64,000 nucleotides of DNA, taken from positions 62,001 through 126,000 of the forward strand of contig JASCOE010000006.1 of assembly GCA_029959285.1 (NCBI GenBank), in the 5' to 3' direction. Made by a program: the position numbers and the translations under genes. Shown one piece after another: positions 52,488 through 60,537 of this stretch (the first letter of the stretch is position 1; every line of letters starts with the position of its first letter). Below the pieces are notes generated by a model, which saw nothing but the letters and a program-made list of their open reading frames with translations, did no database searches and was not told where the DNA came from. This DNA comes from Flavobacteriaceae bacterium PS02337 (lineage in GTDB: Bacteria; Bacteroidota; Bacteroidia; Flavobacteriales; Flavobacteriaceae).

Positions 52488-54047
52488 TTATTTCAATGCT
52501 TCCGCAATCATCAAGGCGCATTTTTCACCATCAATCGCCGCAGAAATGATTCCGCCTGCGTAACCAGCACCTTCTCCACACGGATACAATCCTTTTATTT
52601 GCAAATGCTCGTAAGTTATAGGATCTCTTGGAATTCTTACTGGCGATGAAGTTCTGCTTTCTGGCGCATGCAAAATCGCTTCATTCGTTAAATAACCGCG
52701 CATTGATTTTCCGAAGTCCTGAAAACCTTGACGCATAATCTGAGTTAGAAAACCCGGAAAAACTTGTCCTAATTCAACTGAAGTTGTTCCTGGAACATAA
52801 GATGTTTTCGGAATATCTGATGAAACTTTACTTTGCGTAAAATCGATCATTCTTTGTGCCGGAGCTTTTTGAGTTTGTCCAGCTAAATACCACGCTTTTT
52901 GCTCAATACTTTTTTGAAATTCCATTCCAGCCAAAGCACCAAATTTTGCAAAAGGTTTAAAATCTTCTAATTTTAATTCTACAACAATTCCAGAATTCGC
53001 AGTCGATTGATCTCGTTTTGATGGCGACCAACCGTTTGTAACCACTTCGCCTGGACTTGTTGCACAAGGCGCAATTACACCGCCCGGACACATACAGAAC
53101 GAATACATTCCGCGCCCGTTTACTTGTTTTACAATTGAATATGGAGCTGGCGGCAAATGCTCTCCGCGATAATCACAACTGTATTGAATGCTATCTATAA
53201 GTTCTTGAGAATGCTCTGCACGAACTCCTAAAGCAAAAGGTTTTGCTTCTATTAAAATTTTCTTTTTGTCTAATAATTCAAAAATATCACGCGCAGAATG
53301 TCCTGTTGCCAAGATCAATTTATTGGCATGAATTTTATCTCCGTTTTGCGTTATGACTCCTTCTACTTCATTATTCTTTACCAAAATATCGCTTACACGA
53401 GTTTCAAACAAGACCTGACCGCCAAATTCTATGATTTTTTCGCGAATGTCTTCGATAATTTTAGGCAATTTATTCGTCCCAATATGCGGATGTGCTTCTA
53501 CCAAAATGTCTTCTGAAGCTCCAAAAGCCACTAAAAGTTCTAAAATTCTGGTAACGTCGCCACGTTTTTTAGAACGCGTGTAGAGTTTTCCATCAGAATA
53601 CGTTCCTGCTCCTCCTTCACCAAAACAATAATTTGAATCTTCGTTTACAATGTGTTCACGATTTATAGCTTTTAAATCACGTCTACGACCGCGAACGTCT
53701 TTTCCTCTTTCAAGTACAATTGGTTTTAAACCTAATTCTATTAACTGCAAAGCTGCAAAAAGTCCGGCCGGACCAGCGCCAACTACAATAACTTCTTGTG
53801 CTTTTGAAACGTCTTTATATATAGGAAGTTCAATTTTCGTTTCCTGAAACGGTTCACCTTTTAAATAAATAAGAACTTTCAAGTTTATTTTAATCGCTTT
53901 TTGACGTGCATCAATAGAGCGTTTTAAAATCGAAACATGCTGAATTTCTTGAGCAGAAACTTTAATTTGCTTAGATAAATGATCTTTTAGCAAGGATTCA
54001 TTTGCAGCAATTTCTGGTGTTACTTGAAGTAAAAGTTCTTTAGGCAT
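52488..54047 (-). CDS. FAD-dependent oxidoreductase, COG2509 family
   Basis: 519 residues from the ATG at 54047 (MPKELLLQVTP). N-terminal ~85 residue beta domain, then a Rossmann FAD loop VVGAGPAGLFAALQL, FGEGGAGTYSDGKLYTRS, CMCPGGVIAPCATSPGEVVTNG (cysteine-rich stretch) and a C-terminal GAGYAGGIISAAIDGEKCA that closes the FAD site. The family is uncharacterised; members are soluble. The 44-residue N-terminal extension of the open frame (to 54179) includes a promoter box and is rejected. -7 box TACTTTTG at 54103-54096. Confidence 0.88.
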   Translation of the reverse strand: MPKELLLQVTPEIAANESLLKDHLSKQIKVSAQEIQHVSILKRSIDARQKAIKINLKVLIYLKGEPFQETKIELPIYKDVSKAQEVIVVGAGPAGLFAALQLIELGLKPIVLERGKDVRGRRRDLKAINREHIVNEDSNYCFGEGGAGTYSDGKLYTRSKKRGDVTRILELLVAFGASEDILVEAHPHIGTNKLPKIIEDIREKIIEFGGQVLFETRVSDILVKNNEVEGVITQNGDKIHANKLILATGHSARDIFELLDKKKILIEAKPFALGVRAEHSQELIDSIQYSCDYRGEHLPPAPYSIVKQVNGRGMYSFCMCPGGVIAPCATSPGEVVTNGWSPSKRDQSTANSGIVVELKLEDFKPFAKFGALAGMEFQKSIEQKAWYLAGQTQKAPAQRMIDFTQSKVSSDIPKTSYVPGTTSVELGQVFPGFLTQIMRQGFQDFGKSMRGYLTNEAILHAPESRTSSPVRIPRDPITYEHLQIKGLYPCGEGAGYAGGIISAAIDGEKCALMIAEALK

Positions 54048-54095
54048 TTTTTTTGTGTTTATTCTATTAGCTTTTCTTTCTATGAAAAGAAGATG

Positions 54096-54103
54096 CAAAA
54101 GTA
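54096..54103 (-). promoter_or_regulatory. -7 box of the COG2509 flavoprotein gene
   Basis: TACTTTTG on the minus strand, 49 bases before the ATG at 54047; supports the shorter start. Confidence 0.5.
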
Positions 54104-54141
54104 CTATTTTGAAATGAGATTTTATATTTACTATTTGTTTT

Positions 54142-54207
54142 AGCCACAGATTATTTGGATTAAAAAGATTTCTTTTCATAGTTTTAGACGCACTGCAGTG
54201 CGCCTCT
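54142..54207. repeat. Half GCCACAGATT element and CGCACTGCAGTGCG palindrome
   Basis: AGCCACAGATTATTTGGATT (from ~54141) is one arm only of the GCCACAGATT family. AGACGCACTGCAGTGCGCCT (54186-54205) is a near-perfect palindrome with one mismatched pair. The 252-base gap 54048-54299 otherwise holds two promoter boxes. Confidence 0.6.
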
Positions 54208-54262
54208 ACAGAAAAAACCTTAGAACCTCAGTATCTCAGAACCTTTTATTAAATAGACTTTG

Positions 54263-54270
54263 TACCTTTG
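54263..54270 (+). promoter_or_regulatory. -7 box of the 78-residue protein gene
   Basis: TACCTTTG, 30 bases before the ATG at 54300. No matching TTTG at 19 bases. Confidence 0.45.
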
Positions 54271-54299
54271 CAACTCTGAACCTTTGCACCTTAAAAAAA

Positions 54300-54536
54300 A
54301 TGTCTAGAAAAATAAAACTGATTTGGGATTTCCGTGGCCCAGCTTCTGCAAAAACTGCAGAACATCACGAAATTCATTTGAAAGAATATATTGCTATTGA
54401 AAAATTACCTTTAAATATTACAGGTTTTTCAATTGTAAACGATATGCATGCAACCGCTTTTATGGTAGTTACCGATGAAAATATGATTCAGGTAAGAGAT
54501 GCTTTGAAACCGCATCGCGGGGAACTCTACGAGTAG
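54300..54536 (+). CDS. Small conserved protein of unknown function (78 aa)
   Basis: MSRKIKLIWDFRGPASAKTAEHHEIHL at the start, and ITGFSIVNDMHATAFMVVTDENMIQVRDALKPHRGELYE at the end (given in parts): a beta-alpha-beta fold with conserved DFRGP, HH, and HATAF motifs. Resembles conserved hypotheticals of Bacteroidota; no domain name. The open frame begins upstream at a TTG (54198) that would cover the promoter and repeat, so the ATG at 54300 is used. Cytoplasmic. Converges on recQ with a 21-bp hairpin between. Confidence 0.75.
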   Translation: MSRKIKLIWDFRGPASAKTAEHHEIHLKEYIAIEKLPLNITGFSIVNDMHATAFMVVTDENMIQVRDALKPHRGELYE

Positions 54537-54553
54537 TTTTCAATTTGCAGTCA

Positions 54554-54629
54554 CAGTTTGCAGTTTTTTACTGAGACTAAATTTAAGTCGCAGTCTCAGT
54601 TTTCAGTTTCAGTAAAAAACTGCAAACTG
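54554..54629. repeat. CAGTTTGCAG palindrome in the convergent gap before recQ
   Basis: Perfect 21-base arms (54554-54574 / 54609-54629), followed by T-rich sequence on the minus side. Belongs to the CAGTCTCAGTTT repeat group seen at 59903-60532; may terminate both genes. Confidence 0.75.
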
Positions 54630-54651
54630 TAAACTGAGACTGTAAACTTTT

Positions 54652-56847
54652 TTAATTCGCTACTTCACTAATAAACTTAATACGCATTAAACGCAATTCA
54701 TCAATATCGTAGTCGCCGTCAAATTCTTTTAAGGCATCTTCTATTTTGTCTGATTCTGATTCCATGAAATAATCGTGAATTTCTTCTTGCTGATCGTCAT
54801 CAAGCATATCATCAATCCAATATTTGATGTTTAATTTGGTTCCAGAATATACAATTTGCTCCATTTCTTTAATTAAAGCATCCATCGTTAAACCTTTCGC
54901 AGAAGCGATATCGTTCAATGAAAGTTTTCTATCAATATTTTGAATGATGTATAACTTATTAGCAGAATTTACTCCTGTAGATTTTACCACCAAATCATCT
55001 GGACGAATAATATCGTTATCTTCAACATAACGGCTGATTAGAGCCACAAAATCGGTTCCGTATTTTTTAGCTTTTCCTTCTCCTACCCCGTGTATATTAT
55101 ACAATTCGGTAATAGAAATTGGATATTTAAGCGCCATATCTTCAAGCGAAGGATCTTGAAAAACTACGAACGGAGGAACGCCAAGTTTTTTAGCCACTTT
55201 TTTACGAAGTTCACGAAGCATTCCAGTTAAGACTTCATCTGCTGTTCCAGAAGATTTTGATGCAGTAACAATTGCTTCATCGTCAGCTTCACTATATTCG
55301 TGATCTTCAGACATCATAAACGAAACTGGATTCTTAATATAATCTAAACCTTCTTGTGTAATTTTTATTACACCATAAGTTTCAATGTCTTTAGATAAAT
55401 ATCCAGTTACTAGAACTTGTCTTAATAATGCCATCCAATATTTTTCGTCGTGGTCTGAACCAGTTCCAAAAAAAGATTGCGTATCTGTTTTATGCGCCTT
55501 TATAACCGCATTGATACGACCAATTAAAGTAAAGACAATTTCTTTTGATTTATAAATATGTTTTGTATCACGAACAATCTCAAGCAATTTAACGACTTGA
55601 TCTTGGGCTTCAATTTTATTTTTCGGATTACGAACATTGTCATCCATATCGGCACCTTCTCCCGTTTCGCTGTCAAATTCTTCACCAAAATAATGCAGCA
55701 AGAATTTTCTACGCGACATTGAGGTTTCGGCGTAAGCCACAACTTCTTGCAAAAGTGCAAAACCAATTTCTTGTTCGGCAACTGGTTTTCCAGACATAAA
55801 TTTCTCCAGCTTTTCTACATCTTTATAAGAGTAATAAGCCAAACAATGTCCTTCTCCACCGTCACGTCCTGCACGACCGGTTTCCTGATAATAACTTTCT
55901 AATGATTTTGGAATATCGTGGTGAATCACAAAACGAACGTCTGGCTTATCAATTCCCATTCCGAAAGCAATTGTTGCCACAACGACATCTACGTCTTCCA
56001 TCAAAAACATATCTTGATGTTTGGCGCGTGTTTTTGCGTCTAAACCTGCGTGATAAGGAACGGCGCTGATTCCGTTTACTTGTAAAACTTCGGCAATAGA
56101 TTCTACTTTTTTACGGCTTAAGCAGTAAATAATTCCAGATTTGCCTTTATGTTGTTTGATAAACCGAATAATATCCGATTCAATATTTTTAGTTTTTGTA
56201 CGAACTTCATAATACAAGTTCGGTCTGTTGAATGATGCTTTAAAAGTATTAGCATCAGACATATCCAAGTTTTTCAGAATATCTTCCTGAACTTTTGGAG
56301 TTGCAGTTGCGGTAAGTCCGATAATTGGAACTTTTCCTAGTTGCTTGATAATATTCCTCAAATTTCTGTATTCGGGTCTAAAATCATGTCCCCATTCCGA
56401 TATACAGTGCGCTTCATCAATAGCAACAAAAGAAATAGGCACACTTTGCAGAAAAGCGACATATTCTTCTTTAGTTAAAGATTCCGGAGCGACATACAAA
56501 AGCTTAGTTAATCCAGAAGTAATATCTTTTTTAACCTGAGCAATTTCTGTTTTGGTAAGAGAGGAATTTAATACATGTGCAATTCCATTTTCAGACGAAA
56601 GACTTCGAATGGCATCAACTTGATTTTTCATCAAAGCAATCAGAGGAGAAACTACAATTGCAGTTCCTTCCTGAATTAAAGCGGGTAATTGGTAACAAAG
56701 AGACTTTCCACCGCCCGTAGGCATAATTACGAAAGTATTTGTTTTACCTAAAATACTCGTAATGACTTGCTCCTGCAAGCCTTTAAATTGGCTAAAGCCG
56801 AAATACTTCTTTAATTCTTTATGTATTTCAATTTCGTTTGAATTCAT
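54652..56847 (-). CDS. recQ: ATP-dependent DNA helicase RecQ
   Basis: 731 residues. Walker A MPTGGGKSLCYQLPA, DEAH in AIDEAHCISEWGHDFRPEY, motif VI QETGRAGRDGGEG. RecQ unwinds 3'-5' in recombination repair. RQC region follows, but the zinc-finger segment (MSRRKFLLHYFGEEFDSETGEGADMDDN) has no cysteines where E. coli RecQ has four, so that zinc site is absent. HRDC domain ~ residues 540-620 (LGVPPFVVFQDPSLEDMA), then an acidic tail to SEVAN. Length typical of Bacteroidota. Divergent from kdsD. Confidence 0.95.
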   Translation of the reverse strand: MNSNEIEIHKELKKYFGFSQFKGLQEQVITSILGKTNTFVIMPTGGGKSLCYQLPALIQEGTAIVVSPLIALMKNQVDAIRSLSSENGIAHVLNSSLTKTEIAQVKKDITSGLTKLLYVAPESLTKEEYVAFLQSVPISFVAIDEAHCISEWGHDFRPEYRNLRNIIKQLGKVPIIGLTATATPKVQEDILKNLDMSDANTFKASFNRPNLYYEVRTKTKNIESDIIRFIKQHKGKSGIIYCLSRKKVESIAEVLQVNGISAVPYHAGLDAKTRAKHQDMFLMEDVDVVVATIAFGMGIDKPDVRFVIHHDIPKSLESYYQETGRAGRDGGEGHCLAYYSYKDVEKLEKFMSGKPVAEQEIGFALLQEVVAYAETSMSRRKFLLHYFGEEFDSETGEGADMDDNVRNPKNKIEAQDQVVKLLEIVRDTKHIYKSKEIVFTLIGRINAVIKAHKTDTQSFFGTGSDHDEKYWMALLRQVLVTGYLSKDIETYGVIKITQEGLDYIKNPVSFMMSEDHEYSEADDEAIVTASKSSGTADEVLTGMLRELRKKVAKKLGVPPFVVFQDPSLEDMALKYPISITELYNIHGVGEGKAKKYGTDFVALISRYVEDNDIIRPDDLVVKSTGVNSANKLYIIQNIDRKLSLNDIASAKGLTMDALIKEMEQIVYSGTKLNIKYWIDDMLDDDQQEEIHDYFMESESDKIEDALKEFDGDYDIDELRLMRIKFISEVAN

Positions 56848-56871
56848 TCTCTATATTAACTGTATTTTGTA

Positions 56872-56879
56872 TAAATTTG
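56872..56879 (+). promoter_or_regulatory. kdsD -7 box
   Basis: TAAATTTG, 55 bases upstream of the TTG start at 56934. It lies in the 86-base recQ-kdsD gap. Confidence 0.5.
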
Positions 56880-56933
56880 CAACACATAAAGATACAACTT
56901 TCTTTTATACATACAAATTTTAAATATTCTGAT

Positions 56934-57899
56934 TTGATCTCAAAAGAAAATATATTGGCAATAGCCAAAAAAACAATACTCTCTGAAAGTGAAGCAATTA
57001 CAAAACTAATTGATTTTCTAGACGAAAATTTCTACGAAGCAGTTCAGCGTATCTATGAATCTAAAGGCCGTTTAATCGTTACCGGAATCGGAAAAAGCGC
57101 CATTATTGCACAAAAAATGGTCGCTACTTTTAACTCCACAGGAACTCCTTCTATGTTTCTACACGCTGCAGAAGCGATTCATGGAGACTTAGGAATGATT
57201 CAAAATGATGATGTTATTATATGCATTTCTAAAAGCGGTAACAGTCCAGAAATTAAAGTTCTGGTTCCGCTATTAAAGCGATTCGGAAATACCTTGATTG
57301 CCATAACAGGAAATGTAACTTCATTTTTGGCAAAAGGCTCAGATTATATTTTAAATACTACGGTTAACGTCGAAGCCTGTCCTATTAACTTAGCGCCAAC
57401 AAACAGCACAACAGCACAACTTGTAATGGGTGATGCTTTGGCAGTTTGTTTAATGGAAATGCGTGATTTTAAACCAGAAGATTTTGCGGTTTATCATCCA
57501 GGCGGCGCATTAGGAAAAAAACTTTTGCTTCGCGTAAAAGACATGATCGAGCATTCATTAAAACCAGCCGTTACTCCAGAAACTTCAATCAAAAAAGCAA
57601 TTTTTGAAATTTCTGAAAAAAGATTGGGCGTAACTGCGGTAATTGAAGACAATAAAATTATCGGAATTATTACAGATGGAGACATCCGACGAATGCTAAA
57701 CGACGTAGATACTATAGCGGACTTAACAGCAAGGGATATTATGTCTAAAAATCCTAAAGTAGTTTCTTCAGAAACTATGGCAGTTGACGCATTAAATATT
57801 TTGGAAGATTTTTCAATCACACAATTGATTGTTGCTGATAATGGAGAATATAAAGGAGTTTTACACTTACATGACATTTTAAAAGAAGGAATCGTATAA
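56934..57899 (+). CDS. kdsD: Arabinose-5-phosphate isomerase, KpsF/GutQ family
   Basis: Converts ribulose-5-P to arabinose-5-P for Kdo synthesis in LPS. 321 residues with a TTG start (MISKENILAIAKKTI); upstream extension to 56838 would overlap recQ's start and is rejected. SIS domain: VTGIGKSAIIAQKMVATFNSTGTPS, CISKSGNSPEIKVL; then two CBS domains (~200-321: RLGVTAVIEDNKIIGIITDGDIRRM, DFSITQLIVADNGEYKGVLHLHDI) for nucleotide sensing. Translationally linked to tatC (TAATG overlap). Confidence 0.92.
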   Translation: MISKENILAIAKKTILSESEAITKLIDFLDENFYEAVQRIYESKGRLIVTGIGKSAIIAQKMVATFNSTGTPSMFLHAAEAIHGDLGMIQNDDVIICISKSGNSPEIKVLVPLLKRFGNTLIAITGNVTSFLAKGSDYILNTTVNVEACPINLAPTNSTTAQLVMGDALAVCLMEMRDFKPEDFAVYHPGGALGKKLLLRVKDMIEHSLKPAVTPETSIKKAIFEISEKRLGVTAVIEDNKIIGIITDGDIRRMLNDVDTIADLTARDIMSKNPKVVSSETMAVDALNILEDFSITQLIVADNGEYKGVLHLHDILKEGIV

Positions 57900-58714
57900 T
57901 GGCAAAGAAAAACCTTGGCGAGATGTCATTTTTGGATCATCTTGAAGAACTTAGATGGTTATTAGTTAGAAGTACAATTGCAATATGCATTATGGCATTT
58001 GTTACTTATTTTGTTAGTGATTATTTATTTGATCAAATTATTTTAGGCCCTATTAGACCAACATTCTTTACGTATGTTTGGTTTTGCGATTTATCGCACC
58101 AATTGGGTTTTGCAGAAAGTATTTGCATCACAGAACTGAATTTTATTATTCAGAATACCGAAATGGAAGGTCAGGTAAATATTTTTGTATGGATGTGTCT
58201 TTTGGCAGGTTTCATACTAAGTTTCCCATATATTTTATTTGAAATTTGGAAATTTATTAGCCCAGCTCTTTATGAGAAAGAAAGAAAAAATGCGAAATTA
58301 TTCATCTTCGTTTCTTCTTTACTTTTCTTTTTAGGAGTATTGTTCGGGTATTTTGTAGTAATTCCGATGTCGGTAAATTTCGTTGCCACTTTCTCTGTGA
58401 GTGATGTTGTAAAAAACCAATTTACACTAGAATCTTATATGGGAATGGTAAAAACAAGTATTCTAGGAAGCGCCATCTTTTTTGAACTGCCAATCGCTAT
58501 TTATTTCTTAACTAAATTAGGATTAGTAACACCTGTTTTTTTAAGAAAGTACTGGAAATATGCCGTAGTGCTAATTTTAATTATTGCCGCAATTGTAACG
58601 CCGCCAGATGTTGTGAGTCAAACCATTGTAGCAATTCCGATGTTAATTATCTACGAAGTTAGTATTCTGATTTCGAAGGTTGTTTATAGAAATAAATTAA
58701 AAGAAAATGTCTGA
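57899..58714 (+). CDS. tatC: Sec-independent protein translocase TatC
   Basis: Receptor component of the Tat export pathway for folded proteins. 271 residues, six membrane helices. Start MAKKNLGEMSFLDHLEELRW is diagnostic; FISPALYEKERKNAKLF follows helix 2; PDVVSQTIVAIPMLIIYE near the end. Stop of kdsD overlaps its ATG by one base (TAATG) and its own end overlaps the next ORF by 8 bases, a compact operon. tatA is not adjacent here. Confidence 0.96.
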   Translation: MAKKNLGEMSFLDHLEELRWLLVRSTIAICIMAFVTYFVSDYLFDQIILGPIRPTFFTYVWFCDLSHQLGFAESICITELNFIIQNTEMEGQVNIFVWMCLLAGFILSFPYILFEIWKFISPALYEKERKNAKLFIFVSSLLFFLGVLFGYFVVIPMSVNFVATFSVSDVVKNQFTLESYMGMVKTSILGSAIFFELPIAIYFLTKLGLVTPVFLRKYWKYAVVLILIIAAIVTPPDVVSQTIVAIPMLIIYEVSILISKVVYRNKLKENV

Positions 58715-59060
58715 TATCATTCAAGAATTTAACGACTATCGTTCTAAAATGAACGAAAAACTATTAGCTGACAATAACAAAATTGTAAAGCGAATTTTCA
58801 ATCTTGACACCAACGCTTACGCGCCTGGAGCTCTAGATGTAAAAACAAAAGAACTTTTAGGTTTAGTTGCATCAGCTGTTTTACGTTGCGATGACTGCGT
58901 AAAATACCATTTAGAAACAAGTCATAAAGAAGGTGTTTCTAAAGAAGAAATGATGGAAGCAATGGGAATTGCAACTCTTGTTGGAGGAACAATCGTAATT
59001 CCGCATTTAAGAAGAGCTTACGAATTCTGGGAAGCTCTTGAAGAAGAAGCTGGAAAATAA
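58707..59060 (+). CDS. Carboxymuconolactone decarboxylase (AhpD-like) family protein
   Basis: 117 residues, one helical CMD domain. CxxC in LRCDDCVKYHLETSHKEG (Cys-x-x-Cys with His) gives AhpD-type peroxidase or disulfide reductase chemistry; EMMEAMGIATLVGGTIVIPHLRRAYEF follows. True gamma-carboxymuconolactone decarboxylases lack the CxxC, so redox function is likelier. Overlaps tatC by 8 bases, so translated from the same mRNA. Confidence 0.9.
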   Translation: MSDIIQEFNDYRSKMNEKLLADNNKIVKRIFNLDTNAYAPGALDVKTKELLGLVASAVLRCDDCVKYHLETSHKEGVSKEEMMEAMGIATLVGGTIVIPHLRRAYEFWEALEEEAGK

Positions 59061-59086
59061 ATAATTGTTAATACGTTTAACTGTTG

Positions 59087-59123
59087 AATCGTTTATTTGT
59101 TAATTTGCAACGAATAAACGATT
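59087..59123. repeat. AACGATTAAAC-type repeat before lptB
   Basis: Arms AATCGTTTATTTGTT / AACGAATAAACGATT (one mismatch), followed by further ATTAAACGATTAAAC direct units to ~59145. Fills the 90-base gap; no ORF. Confidence 0.65.
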
Positions 59124-59150
59124 TATCGATTAAACGATTAAACTTAGAAA

Positions 59151-59891
59151 ATGAAATTAAGAGCCGATAATTTAATCAAAACCTATAAAGGACGTAGTGT
59201 TGTAAAAGGAATTTCTGTTGAAGTAAATCAAGGAGAAATTGTGGGACTTTTGGGTCCAAATGGTGCCGGAAAAACAACTTCTTTTTACATGATTGTGGGA
59301 TTAGTAAAACCAAATCAAGGGAATATTTATCTGGATGATTTGAATATTACTGATTATCCGATGTACAAACGTGCACAGCAAGGAATTGGTTATTTGGCAC
59401 AGGAAGCTTCTGTTTTTAGAAAATTAAGTATTGAAGATAACATTCTTAGCGTTTTACAATTGACAAAACTTTCTAAAGAAGAGCAGATTGCTAAAATGGA
59501 AAGTTTGATTGAAGAATTCAGTTTAGAACATATTCGCACCAACCGAGGCGATTTACTTTCGGGAGGAGAACGTCGTCGTACAGAAATTGCACGCGCATTG
59601 GCAACCGATCCAAAATTTATTTTATTGGATGAGCCATTCGCCGGAGTTGACCCTGTTGCCGTTGAAGATATTCAGAGAATTGTAGCGCAATTAAAAAATA
59701 AAAATATCGGAATCTTAATTACCGATCACAACGTTCAGGAAACTTTGGCCATCACAGATAAAACATATTTAATGTTTGAAGGAGGAATTCTAAAAGCAGG
59801 AATTCCAGAAGAGTTAGTTGAAGACGAAATGGTTCGCCGTGTTTATCTTGGACAGAATTTCGAGCTTCGTAAGAAGAAATTAGAATTTTAA
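59151..59891 (+). CDS. lptB: LPS export ABC transporter ATP-binding protein LptB
   Basis: Drives LPS extraction from the inner membrane through LptFG. 246 residues: Walker A GLLGPNGAGKTTSFYMIVG, Q-loop GYLAQEASVFRKLSIEDNI, signature LSGGERRRTEIARALA, Walker B FILLDEPFAGVDPVAVEDI, H-loop LITDHNVQETL. The Q-loop and FAGVDP box are LptB-specific. LptFG are not in the window. Close to kdsD, another LPS gene. Confidence 0.95.
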   Translation: MKLRADNLIKTYKGRSVVKGISVEVNQGEIVGLLGPNGAGKTTSFYMIVGLVKPNQGNIYLDDLNITDYPMYKRAQQGIGYLAQEASVFRKLSIEDNILSVLQLTKLSKEEQIAKMESLIEEFSLEHIRTNRGDLLSGGERRRTEIARALATDPKFILLDEPFAGVDPVAVEDIQRIVAQLKNKNIGILITDHNVQETLAITDKTYLMFEGGILKAGIPEELVEDEMVRRVYLGQNFELRKKKLEF

Positions 59892-59902
59892 AAAAAGTAT
59901 AC

Positions 59903-59945
59903 AGTCTCAGTTTTCAGTCTCAGTGAAATACTGAAAACTGCGACT
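59903..59945. repeat. CAGTTTTCAGT palindrome after lptB
   Basis: Arms AGTCTCAGTTTTCAGT (59903-59918) / ACTGAAAACTGCGACT (59930-59945), one mismatch. First of three related elements bracketing the two DUF5808 genes. Confidence 0.7.
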
Positions 59946-59959
59946 GAAAACTAAAAAAT

Positions 59960-60181
59960 ATGAATTCAGAAAAACCAACACAGGAAGATTACGACAATTG
60001 GCACAAAGATCCAAATAATTGGCATTTCTTTGGACTTTGTTATTATAATCCGAAAGATAAAAGGTTACTTCTTCCAAAAAGAATTCAATGGATGGGATAT
60101 ACAATAAATTTTGCTAATCCTTATTCTGTTTTACTTTTACTGCCATTTGTAGTGATTGTTATTTTGGTTTTATCCAAATAA
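59960..60181 (+). CDS. DUF5808 membrane-associated protein, copy 1
   Basis: 73 residues: MNSEKPTQEDYDNWHKDPNNWHFFGLCYYNPKDKRLLLPKR, shown here only as its motifs NNWH, YYNPKDKRL and PKR, then INFANP and a hydrophobic C-terminal helix (LLLLPFVVIVILVLSK). DUF5808 domains read xxYYNPxDxR...VPKRxGxGxTxNFxxP. Likely a single-pass membrane protein with a soluble head; role unknown. Tandem paralogue 66 bases downstream; both flanked by the same repeats. Confidence 0.85.
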   Translation: MNSEKPTQEDYDNWHKDPNNWHFFGLCYYNPKDKRLLLPKRIQWMGYTINFANPYSVLLLLPFVVIVILVLSK

Positions 60182-60185
60182 CTTA

Positions 60186-60240
60186 AAAGTATTAAAGTCT
60201 CGCTAAATACTGAAAACCGAGACTGCGACTGAAAACTAAT
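60186..60240. repeat. Degenerate CAGTTTTCAGT element between DUF5808 copies
   Basis: AATACTGAAAACC with GAGACTGCGACTG downstream; the 5' arm is partly lost (AAAGTCTCGC). Related to 59903-59945 and 60479-60532. Confidence 0.6.
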
Positions 60241-60247
60241 TTAAAAT

Positions 60248-60469
60248 ATGAATTCTCAAAAACCTACACAGGAAGATTACAACAATTGGCACAGCGATCC
60301 TAATAATTGGCATTTAGGAATGTTTTATTATAACAAAGAAGACAAAAGAATGTTTGTTCCTAAAAGACTAAAATGGGCTGGATTTACAATTAATTTCGCA
60401 AATTCAAAAGCAGTTTTAATTACAATTGCTTTTCTTTTCTTCATGTACACTTTAACACAACTTAAATAA
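60248..60469 (+). CDS. DUF5808 membrane-associated protein, copy 2
   Basis: 73 residues, paralogue of the gene at 59960. NNWH, YYNKEDKRMFVPKR, GFTINFANS and C-terminal membrane helix LITIAFLFFMYTLTQLK. N-terminal halves are nearly identical at DNA level; the transmembrane halves diverge. This argues for a recent tandem duplication followed by change of the membrane segment. Bracketed by the same repeats as copy 1. Confidence 0.85.
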   Translation: MNSQKPTQEDYNNWHSDPNNWHLGMFYYNKEDKRMFVPKRLKWAGFTINFANSKAVLITIAFLFFMYTLTQLK

Positions 60470-60478
60470 AAAGTGTTT

Positions 60479-60532
60479 AGTCGCAGTCTCAGTTTACAGT
60501 GTTTGTAGATACCGAAAACTGAGACTGCGACT
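60479..60532. repeat. CAGTCTCAGTTT palindrome after DUF5808 copy 2
   Basis: Perfect 17-base arms AGTCGCAGTCTCAGTTT (60479-60495) / AAACTGAGACTGCGACT (60516-60532). Could also terminate the convergent lysozyme gene. Confidence 0.75.
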
Positions 60533-60537
60533 GTAAA

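Noticed and set aside
54048-54179. 44-residue N-terminal extension of the COG2509 flavoprotein
   Set aside because: It contains the TACTTTTG box and a repeat half; ATG at 54047 matches the family start.
56838-56933. Earlier ATG for kdsD
   Set aside because: Would overlap the recQ start codon and place the promoter inside the gene; the TTG at 56934 gives the usual N-terminus MISKENIL.
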